Program-made: the position numbers and the translations under genes
NCBI GenBank assembly: GCA_004554385.1
Contig: SFMO01000114.1
Coordinates: 1-6,603, forward strand
Origin: Ruminococcus flavefaciens
GTDB taxonomy: Bacteria; Bacillota; Clostridia; Oscillospirales; Ruminococcaceae
DNA: 6,603 nt
Reading direction: 5' to 3'
The notes under the pieces: model-generated
Seen by the model: the letters and a program-made list of their open reading frames with translations, nothing else
What the model was told of the DNA's origin: nothing
Database searches by the model: none
Shown: piece by piece, positions 1 through 5,417 of the stretch
Numbering within the stretch: the stretch's first letter is position 1
Layout of the letters: every line of letters starts with the position of its first letter

Positions 1-172
1 TAAGGAGTGGGAGGGATTCCGCCGTAGTCGGCATTGTAGGAAAATCCAAAAGTTTAGATTTTCTCAAAATGCTTATCTTTTGGTCTTTGGTTCGGAATAG
101 TGTAGTGCTGGCGGTCTATCTCTTGTTTTCGGTTGCTTGCTTCCTTACCGTACATGAGCATTGTCTGCCGGA
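1..172 (-). pseudogene. Remnant of an unrecognised protein gene with an in-frame stop
   Basis: On the minus strand a reading frame runs from about position 200 to the window edge, broken only by one TAA at 54-56. From the ATG at 159-161 it reads 35 residues (beginning MLMYGKEASNRKQEID and ending DKHFEKI) to that stop. Beyond the stop the same frame continues TFGFSYNADYGGIPPTP to position 1. The text on both sides of the stop reads like ordinary protein, so a single nonsense change in a once-continuous gene is a reasonable inference. The frame overlaps the 3' end of the regulator fragment in a different frame, and the homology switch seems to lie near 165-180. I do not recognise the family and assign no function. 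No ribosome binding site precedes the ATG. It could also be a chance open frame, since only about 57 codons are visible. Confidence 0.35.
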
Positions 173-465
173 ATAAAGTTTGCAGCTTGAACCGCATCAA
201 TTAGAGTCTTTACCTCAGCAAGCGAGAACGACACCTCATTCATATAGTAAGCATTCTCACGTCCAAGTTCTGTCTTAACAATATTTGCACCACTTTCAAT
301 CAGCATATCCATATCTTTATAAAGTGTCCTACGTTCGCAGGAAATATGGATACTATTAAGGTAGCTTATGATTTGACTGGTGGAGACAGGCTTTCCTACA
401 CTCGATTCAGCTCGTAAAAACTCCATAATCCTGAGCAATTTGATTTTCTGATTATTCTCAGCCAT
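145..465 (-). CDS. N-terminal fragment of an HTH/WYL-type transcriptional regulator, probably truncated
   Basis: The 106-residue product starts MAENNQKIKLLRIMEFL and carries a winged-helix HTH of the kind at the N-terminus of WYL-domain (YafY/DeoR-like) regulators. A helix pair around residues 5-35 is followed by the recognition-helix region SCERRTLYKDMDMLIESG (about residues 42-60). A wing then leads into SFSLAEVKTLIDAVQAANFI (about 78-97), the conserved linker entering the WYL domain. Family members are usually about 300 residues. Here the protein stops eight residues after this linker (PADNAHVR), so the ligand-sensing WYL domain is missing. I chose the ATG at 465 because AGGAG at 474-478 sits 8 nt upstream; a GTG at 474 overlaps that site. 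It has its own consensus promoter. It may be a dead fragment, or a small DNA-binding protein without its sensor. Confidence 0.7.
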   Translation of the reverse strand: MAENNQKIKLLRIMEFLRAESSVGKPVSTSQIISYLNSIHISCERRTLYKDMDMLIESGANIVKTELGRENAYYMNEVSFSLAEVKTLIDAVQAANFIPADNAHVR

Positions 466-473
466 AATCTTCA

Positions 474-478
474 CTCCT
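474..478 (-). promoter_or_regulatory. Ribosome binding site of the WYL-type regulator
   Basis: The minus strand reads AGGAG followed by 8 nt and then ATG at 465. This decides the start: the in-frame GTG four codons further upstream (472-474) shares a base with the Shine-Dalgarno and cannot use it. Confidence 0.75.
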
Positions 479-500
479 AACTTACAAGATCTTACTATAT

Positions 501-529
501 ATTATAACACTATTTGTGCGCTTTGTCAA
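501..529 (-). promoter_or_regulatory. Consensus sigma-A promoter of the WYL-type regulator
   Basis: On the minus strand TTGACA (524-529) and TATAAT (501-506) are separated by exactly 17 nt, a full match to the housekeeping promoter consensus. The expected start of transcription is near 494, giving a leader of about 30 nt before the ATG at 465. A promoter this strong in front of a truncated regulator suggests the fragment is still transcribed, unless a bound repressor silences it. Confidence 0.85.
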
Positions 530-537
530 TAGGAGGA

Positions 538-553
538 GTCGCTTTTTTGCGAC
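538..553. repeat. Short inverted repeat with a six-T loop
   Basis: GTCGC (538-542) and GCGAC (549-553) flank six T residues. The dyad lies 9 bp upstream of the -35 box of the regulator promoter. It could be an operator half-site pair or the relic of a terminator; there is no T-tract outside the stem to make it a terminator by itself. The arms are only 5 bp, so chance is possible. Confidence 0.3.
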
Positions 554-593
554 ACTACGATGCGGAAAATTTGACACAAAAATTACATTTAGG

Positions 594-635
594 TGAAAAC
601 AAAAGCGGAGATAGATATTAAACCACCTCCGCTTT
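594..635 (-). terminator. Intrinsic terminator of the helicase gene
   Basis: A perfect 9-bp stem (AAAGCGGAG at 602-610 with CTCCGCTTT at 627-635) is followed on the minus strand by TTTTGTTTT. It lies about 30 nt after the helicase stop codon at 665-667 and before the regulator promoter, so it separates the two minus-strand genes. On the plus strand the tail has only three T residues before C, so it should act mainly on minus-strand transcripts. Confidence 0.85.
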
Positions 636-636
636 C

Positions 637-661
637 ACTTTGAATCCACTGGGTTCAAAGT
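637..661. repeat. Second hairpin immediately after the helicase stop codon
   Basis: An 11-bp stem (637-647 with 651-661, one mismatch that is a G.U pair in plus-strand RNA and A.C in minus-strand RNA) closes a 3-nt loop, starting 3 nt after the helicase stop. It has no T-tract of its own on the minus strand. It may protect the mRNA 3' end or assist the terminator directly downstream. Confidence 0.5.
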
Positions 662-664
662 TGC

Positions 665-3600
665 TTATTCAATTCCTTGCTTCTTGCTCCTGCCCTTTGT
701 CTGGTTCTTTGGCGTTCTCGGCTTCTTAGCGAGCCTTGCAGCATCACGCTTCATCTTCGACCTCTCAAAGTAACAGGTCTTTTCTCGCTTAGGAGCATTC
801 TTCTTTGCTTCAATAGCTGCCTGATTCAGTTCATCGGTCAGGACTTTCAACCTTTCCTCTTTGCTGTCAAGCTCCTCCTGCTGAGGGAACGGCTCTGCTA
901 CGATCTTTTGGGCTTCCTCATGGTCAAGCCTGAGTTTTGCAAGGTCAGTCTGAGTACGCTCAATTCTGCTGTCAATGTTGTATAAGGCGGCTTCAAGACG
1001 GTTAAGGTTGTGGGCAAAGCTCTCGATCAGCTTAGTGGTATGTGAAGCGGCCCCTTTCAGGCAAGCGGACATACCGCCGCCCATCATATTGCTATTTACT
1101 GTCACGCTCAGGTCAAAGCCCTGGAACGTGCCGACCTTCACGGGAGTATCTGCATACTTGATAGCCAGCACCGCATCTTCCAAAGCCTTAGCTGCTTCTT
1201 TTCTGTCGGTGTACTCAACATCACCGATAGTGATTTTGAATACGGGCAGTTTTCGCTCAGGATTAATCGGGAGCTTGCGGAGTGCTTCACGGTCAGTATG
1301 CAGATCGTTGAGAACAGTAGTTAGTCTCTGTTCCTGTTCAGGAAAACGAGCAACCCTGTCCTCCATCTCAAATACCGTGTTCCTATGCTCCGCTGCGAGA
1401 ACCCTCAGCTCTTTCACATCGTTTTCAAGCATGAGCTTTTCTTTGATACGCTCATCTCCGGTACAGAGTGCCTTGATTTCAGAGTAAGTGAGAGCCTGCT
1501 GGTCTACATCTTCACATTTTCTTGCCGGAGTTTTACTCGTCATGATCTGAGAGATAAACTTCTGCTTATTCTCCAAAGTCTGATAACTGTATGCATCGAA
1601 CGTTCCTTTCGTTACATAGCGGAAAATCTGAACATTCTTATTCTCGTTGCCCTGTCTGATGATACGTCCGGCGCGCTGCTCCAGATCTGCTGGTCGCCAT
1701 GGTATGTCGAGGTCATGGACGGCGATAAGCCGTTTCTGTACGTTAGTACCCGTACCCATTTTTGCCGTAGAACCGAGCAGAACACGAATCTCACCATTAC
1801 GGACTTTATCAAAAAGATCGGATTTCTGCTGTTCAGTTTTCGCATCGTGAATGTATGCAATTTCCTCCGCAGGGATACCCCTTGCGATCAGCTTGTCACG
1901 AATATCGTCATAAACGCAGAAGTCACATTCTTCTTCAAGAGACTCGACCTCAGCGATAGACTTCTTATCCTTAGCATCGTCGGCATCTTCACCCTCGACC
2001 GCTGCTTCTGCGGCCTTGTGCGGAACGCCCAAATCACAGAAGATGATTTGCGTGAGCCTGTCCTCAGCCGTTTCAGCGTGGATACGGACAACATTTTCTA
2101 CACAACGGTTGAGCTTTGTATCAGGGTTGTCCTCAAAGGACGGATCAATCAGTCTCGGATCAAGTCCGAGCTTTCTGCCGTCCGAGGTAATCTTGAGCAT
2201 ATTGTCGATCGTTGGATCAACATTTCCTGCATTGATAGCATCAGCTCTGTCGGCAAGCTCCTGAACAAGCTCCTGCTGGAACGAAGTGGCTTCGACTTGA
2301 ACCACCTGATATTCACAGTCAGGCACATCAAGTTTCAGCGTATCAGCGGTACGAATATCAGCAACCTGTTTGAACATACTCATTAATTCGGGCAGACCTG
2401 TATAGTTGGCGATACGGGTGCGCTCCTTGAAGCCATTGCCCGCTGGCTTTAGCTCCCAATCGGTTTTCTGGTCGCCAAAGACCGCAACCCAGTTGTCGAA
2501 GTGCTGTAAGCCGTGGTCACGCAGGAAGTCATACTCCAAGTAACGCATCATGGTGTGAAGTTCTGTAATGCTGTTGCTGAGAGGCGTGCCGGTTGCGAAG
2601 ATCACGCCCTTGCCGCCAGTCTTTTCATCGAGATAACGGCATTTGAGAAACAAATCGAGAGCTTTTTGAGAAGCGGAGTTGGAGATTCCGGCTACATTCT
2701 GCAATTTTGTTGCCACGAACAAATTCTTGAATTCATGTGCTTCATCGACGAAAAGCCTGTCAATACCGAGCTGTTCAAAGGTCAGCGTATCGTCCTGATT
2801 AGCCTTTTCTAGCTTATCAAGCTGCTTTTGCAGACTTTTACGGGTACGCTCCATAGCCTTGATCTGAAACTTAGAGCCTTCGCTCTTTTTAAGCTCCTCG
2901 ATACCACGCAGAATATCGTCAATCTGGCTCTGAATGGTCATGACCTGTCTTTCTTTGGACACAGGAATCTTTCCAAGCTGAGAGTGACCGATGATAATTG
3001 CATCGTAGTTGCCAGTAGCGATTTTTGCAAAGAGCTGCTGGCGATTTTCCTTCTTGAAGTCCTTTTTGGTCGCAACAAGAATGTTAGCGCCCGGATAGAG
3101 CTTCTGGAAATCGTCACCGATCTGCTCTGTCAGATGATTCGGGACAGCAAACAGACTCTTAGTGCAAAGCCCTAAACGCTTGCTTTCCATTGCAGTAGCG
3201 ATCATTTCAAAGGTTTTTCCGGCACCAACGCAGTGAGCAAACAGCGTATTACCGCCGAACATCGCATGAGCGATAGCATTTTTCTGATGATCGTGGAGGT
3301 TAATGTCCGAAGTCATCATCGGGAAAGAAAGAGCCGAGCCGTCGAACTCACGGGGGCGGATACTGTTGAACAGTTCGTTATACTTCTCCACAATAGCTTC
3401 ACGGCGCTGCGGATCTTTGAAAATCCACGCCTTGAAAGCCTTGCGAATATCGTCAGCTTTGCGCTGTACCACACGGGTAGCATCAATATCTACCACACGC
3501 TTTTCCTTTGTGTCGCCCAAGCCGTCAGGCACTTCGATAGTCTTATAGACCTTCGGCTCTTGCAGGTTCAGCAAATGCTCAAAGATGTCATAAGCGTTCA

Positions 3601-5026
3601 TTTTGTGAGTGCCATACTTCTGAGTAGCAAGCACCGACCTGTCGGAAGATTTGTTGCTGACATGGAAAGAATTAGCGTGTACGGAGTATTCCACTCCCAC
3701 GATAGCAGACTTGTTCCAACGGGCGGACGGACTGTCACTCCGCTGATATGCCGGAGTCTGCAACAGCTCATACATGAACTGCTCATAGTATTTCGGATCA
3801 AGCCAAGCGGCACCGAGCTTAATGTCAATATCTCCGGCTTTAAGCGGTTCGGGCATAGCCTGTTTCAGTGCTGATACATTTATATTGAAGTCGGGATCAT
3901 ATTCAGCGATCTCCTCAGCTTCACGGAGCTTCTTGCGAATATCGCCGGATAGATACTCACTCGCCGTCTGATACTCATTCTCCGTATGGGGAAGCTTGAA
4001 GATATTGCCCGTCAGGTCGTGCTTCAGCTCGTCCTCGGTCATACCCGTCAGACTGCTCATGTACTCAAAGTCAACCCTTGCTTTCTCCGCAATGGAGAGC
4101 GTGAGAGCTTCAAGTGCTGTGTCAACGTGTTCCACAGCCTTCGGCGGCACGATAGTCCGCTTTGTGAAAATATCGGACTTTTCAAGGAGCTTAGTCTTAT
4201 CATAGCTCTTTTCCAGTCCTGCCACAAGATTGTAGGACACATCTTCCGCAAAATAACGCTTGTTGGTCTGAGAGTGGATAAGCCCGAACTTCTTGTAGAA
4301 ATCATCGTATGCCACATTCAGCTTTGCCTGTAAGTCTTTAATGACAGCATCGGGCTTGTCAAGCTCCATCGCTTCGATCAGCTCACGGGTGAGGTCACGA
4401 AGCTCAATAAACGCCTTAAAACGCTTGTGCAGCGCTGTTCCCTTATCGAAACGGAACTCGCAGGCGGCGTTATTTTTCTTGAAGAAAACTTGATCGTCAG
4501 ACATAAAAAAGCTGTAATTACGCAGATTAGACGGAATCTGAACCTGAACGCCGTCAGCGGTCTTAGCATACACATCTCTGCCACGCTCATGACTGATCTC
4601 CGCCGAGAGCTTTCCGACAGCTTCATGAAGTGCCGATTTCAGGTCAAAGCCGTCCTCGGCGACAACCATTGTACCGCTGCCGTAGAGCTTGTTGCCCTCG
4701 ACCACAGTGCCAAGCACCATATCGGGGTGCTGTTCAAAATACTTGTTTATTGGCAGACCGTCAGCAGTTTCACCGATGTGTACCCAATCGGGAATATCGG
4801 ACATTTCGGCAAGTGACTTGCCTTCATGCTTCTTCAAAAAGATAATATCCGTGGTGACTTCCGTGCCTGCATTATCCTTGAAAGCTCCGTTTTTACCGCC
4901 CGGAAGTCTGATTGCACCGATGAAGTCAGCCTTGTCAGCCAACATCTGCCTTGTAGTCTCGTCTCGCTTGTCAAGTGTGCCTGCCGAGGTCACGAATGCC
5001 ATGATACCGCCGTCTTTGAGCTTCAT
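665..5026 (-). CDS. N-terminally truncated methylase-helicase of a mobile element (SNF2/DEAH-box helicase part)
   Basis: This is a DNA-dependent ATPase/helicase of the very large N6-methylase/SNF2-helicase proteins (often 2000-3000 residues) carried by Firmicutes conjugative elements. It probably acts on element DNA in the cytoplasm, though the exact substrate is unknown. Counting residues from the ATG at 5026: a methylase tail at 2-68 (GGIMAFVTSAGTLDK, then GAIRLPGG, then NAGTEVTTDIIFLKK); a linker at about 70-570; Walker A HCVGAGKT at 598-605; DEAH at 761-764; motif III ATGTP at 811-815; motif V STAKMGTGTN at 1086-1095; motif VI QRAGRIIRQG at 1117-1126; a charged, coiled-coil-like C-terminus with a basic tail. 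All helicase motifs are intact and there is no frameshift over 4.3 kb. The methylase catalytic NPPY part is absent, so methylation is not expected. The frame stays open to 5101, but those 25 extra residues lie in a hairpin and look unrelated to the family. No convincing ribosome binding site precedes the ATG at 5026 or the one at 5002, so translation is uncertain. Confidence 0.85.
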   Translation of the reverse strand: MKLKDGGIMAFVTSAGTLDKRDETTRQMLADKADFIGAIRLPGGKNGAFKDNAGTEVTTDIIFLKKHEGKSLAEMSDIPDWVHIGETADGLPINKYFEQHPDMVLGTVVEGNKLYGSGTMVVAEDGFDLKSALHEAVGKLSAEISHERGRDVYAKTADGVQVQIPSNLRNYSFFMSDDQVFFKKNNAACEFRFDKGTALHKRFKAFIELRDLTRELIEAMELDKPDAVIKDLQAKLNVAYDDFYKKFGLIHSQTNKRYFAEDVSYNLVAGLEKSYDKTKLLEKSDIFTKRTIVPPKAVEHVDTALEALTLSIAEKARVDFEYMSSLTGMTEDELKHDLTGNIFKLPHTENEYQTASEYLSGDIRKKLREAEEIAEYDPDFNINVSALKQAMPEPLKAGDIDIKLGAAWLDPKYYEQFMYELLQTPAYQRSDSPSARWNKSAIVGVEYSVHANSFHVSNKSSDRSVLATQKYGTHKMNAYDIFEHLLNLQEPKVYKTIEVPDGLGDTKEKRVVDIDATRVVQRKADDIRKAFKAWIFKDPQRREAIVEKYNELFNSIRPREFDGSALSFPMMTSDINLHDHQKNAIAHAMFGGNTLFAHCVGAGKTFEMIATAMESKRLGLCTKSLFAVPNHLTEQIGDDFQKLYPGANILVATKKDFKKENRQQLFAKIATGNYDAIIIGHSQLGKIPVSKERQVMTIQSQIDDILRGIEELKKSEGSKFQIKAMERTRKSLQKQLDKLEKANQDDTLTFEQLGIDRLFVDEAHEFKNLFVATKLQNVAGISNSASQKALDLFLKCRYLDEKTGGKGVIFATGTPLSNSITELHTMMRYLEYDFLRDHGLQHFDNWVAVFGDQKTDWELKPAGNGFKERTRIANYTGLPELMSMFKQVADIRTADTLKLDVPDCEYQVVQVEATSFQQELVQELADRADAINAGNVDPTIDNMLKITSDGRKLGLDPRLIDPSFEDNPDTKLNRCVENVVRIHAETAEDRLTQIIFCDLGVPHKAAEAAVEGEDADDAKDKKSIAEVESLEEECDFCVYDDIRDKLIARGIPAEEIAYIHDAKTEQQKSDLFDKVRNGEIRVLLGSTAKMGTGTNVQKRLIAVHDLDIPWRPADLEQRAGRIIRQGNENKNVQIFRYVTKGTFDAYSYQTLENKQKFISQIMTSKTPARKCEDVDQQALTYSEIKALCTGDERIKEKLMLENDVKELRVLAAEHRNTVFEMEDRVARFPEQEQRLTTVLNDLHTDREALRKLPINPERKLPVFKITIGDVEYTDRKEAAKALEDAVLAIKYADTPVKVGTFQGFDLSVTVNSNMMGGGMSACLKGAASHTTKLIESFAHNLNRLEAALYNIDSRIERTQTDLAKLRLDHEEAQKIVAEPFPQQEELDSKEERLKVLTDELNQAAIEAKKNAPKREKTCYFERSKMKRDAARLAKKPRTPKNQTKGRSKKQGIE

Positions 5027-5078
5027 AAGAATTAACAATGGGCAGTTTCCAAAAGTGACCTTATTCCGATAAAAATCC

Positions 5079-5087
5079 AATATAGCA
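5079..5087 (-). promoter_or_regulatory. Weak extended -10 candidate before the truncated helicase
   Basis: The minus strand reads TGCTATATT (TG at 5086-5087, hexamer 5079-5084), an extended -10 shape, about 50 nt upstream of the ATG at 5026. There is no recognisable -35 at the right distance. It is the only promoter-like site between the upstream hairpin and the helicase reading frame. Confidence 0.25.
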
Positions 5088-5088
5088 C

Positions 5089-5137
5089 AAAAGAGTATCA
5101 ATCTCCTAATACAACGGAGACTGATACTCTTTTCTTT
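5089..5137 (+). terminator. Long hairpin, probably an intrinsic terminator usable in both directions
   Basis: An 18-bp stem with one mismatch (left arm 5089-5106, right arm 5116-5133) closes a 9-nt loop. On the plus strand it runs into TTTTCTTTTTTC, a good T-tract. On the minus strand the mismatch becomes a G.U pair and the tail is TTTTG, so weaker termination is possible there too. No plus-strand gene is seen upstream of it; it may block antisense transcripts, or belong to sequence brought in when the helicase gene lost its 5' half. Confidence 0.7.
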
Positions 5138-5190
5138 TTTCAGATTATTCTATTCTGAAGAAACCTTCAATCAATCAACAAGATAGCTCA

Positions 5191-5239
5191 AAAAACAAGA
5201 AAAGCCGAAGTTAGTGTGACAACCCGACCTCGACTTTTC
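5191..5239 (-). terminator. Intrinsic terminator on the minus strand, end of a small-RNA candidate
   Basis: Arms 5199-5211 and 5227-5239 form a 13-bp stem in minus-strand RNA, with two G.U pairs and a 15-nt loop, followed by TTGTTTTTT. The two non-Watson-Crick positions are acceptable G.U pairs only in minus-strand RNA (A.C mismatches on the plus strand), which fixes the direction. No minus-strand protein gene precedes it, only the promoter at 5316-5344. Confidence 0.8.
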
Positions 5240-5252
5240 GCAAAATTATTGA
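5236..5252 (+). repeat. Left copy of a 17-bp inverted repeat flanking the integrase gene
   Basis: The plus strand reads TTTCGCAAAATTATTGA, the exact reverse complement of 6587-6603. It overlaps the outer arm of the terminator stem. With a few mismatches the similarity extends seven more bases on the integrase side, giving 22 of 24 identical. An exact 17-bp inverted match is not expected by chance in 6.6 kb. Confidence 0.85.
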
Positions 5253-5315
5253 ATTGACGATACGCTAAACTTGATTCGTATGTTTCTCACACAGTTTCTA
5301 ATATACCTTATCACT

Positions 5316-5344
5316 ATTATAGCAAATTATGTATGTCTTGTCAA
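5316..5344 (-). promoter_or_regulatory. Consensus sigma-A promoter on the minus strand, divergent from the integrase
   Basis: TTGACA (5339-5344) and TATAAT (5316-5321) are separated by exactly 17 nt, and TG lies one base before the -10, making it an extended -10 as well. Transcription should start near 5309 and run left into the terminator at 5191-5239. A short dyad TCTTG-T-CAAGA (5336-5346) covers the -35 box and could bind a repressor, though 5-bp arms are weak evidence. Confidence 0.85.
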
Positions 5345-5382
5345 GATAGGTGGATTGTTTTTTTATTGTTTCCATAATTACT

Positions 5383-5388
5383 TATACT
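5383..5388 (+). promoter_or_regulatory. Putative -10 box of the integrase promoter
   Basis: TATACT matches five of six -10 positions. The T-rich stretch 17 nt upstream is a poor -35, so this is expected to be a weak or activator-dependent promoter, in contrast to the perfect divergent promoter 40 bp away. The transcript would have a leader of only about 20-25 nt. Confidence 0.45.
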
Positions 5389-5403
5389 GAACGATGATTA
5401 ATT

Positions 5404-5408
5404 GGAGG
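5404..5408 (+). promoter_or_regulatory. Ribosome binding site of the integrase, serving two overlapping ATGs
   Basis: GGAGG lies 9 nt before the integrase ATG at 5418 and 5 nt before another ATG at 5414. The latter opens a different frame of eight codons (MNEQENSL) ending at 5440. The ribosome may therefore choose between a dead-end mini-frame and the integrase. Confidence 0.75.
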
Positions 5409-5417
5409 TTTTAATGA

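Larger units (their letters stand above)
5191..5309 (-). ncRNA. Candidate small RNA of about 120 nt
   Basis: A perfect sigma-A promoter (5316-5344) and a strong intrinsic terminator (5191-5239) face the same way about 70 nt apart. Between them I find no ATG-initiated frame on the minus strand, and the one GTG is followed at once by TGA. The expected transcript begins near 5309, contains a possible small stem ATACG/CGTAT (about 5264-5285), then the 17-nt sequence that recurs inverted at the window end, then the terminator hairpin. It lies divergently upstream of the integrase gene and upstream of the truncated helicase. I do not recognise an RNA family. Alternatives are a leader for the lost helicase 5' half, or a plasmid/element-type regulatory RNA. 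Confidence 0.55.

Noticed and set aside
466..474. GTG at 472-474 as an alternative start of the regulator.
   Set aside because: It overlaps the AGGAG site at 474-478, which is correctly spaced for the ATG at 465.
531..538. AGGAGGAG on the plus strand, resembling a strong ribosome binding site.
   Set aside because: No start codon with an open frame follows at a usable distance; the next bases form the T-loop hairpin.
677..4845. Many long plus-strand frames opposite the helicase gene, up to 333 codons.
   Set aside because: They are antisense shadows of a well-supported coding sequence, with no family motifs and no convincing ribosome binding sites.
5027..5101. The open frame of the helicase extends to an ATG at 5101 (MILFCAILDFYRNK...).
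   Set aside because: These 25 residues overlap the long hairpin, look unlike the family, and the ATG has no ribosome binding site. I place the start at the ATG at 5026, where family-like sequence begins.
5139..5159. Inverted repeat TTCAGA/TCTGAA between the two intergenic hairpins.
   Set aside because: The stem is only 6 bp in AT-rich DNA with a 9-nt loop, and it has no supporting context.
5027..5417. Searched for a tRNA gene, excisionase gene or CRISPR-like array next to the integrase.
   Set aside because: No cloverleaf, no small basic or HTH reading frame and no regularly spaced repeats are visible in the intergenic region.
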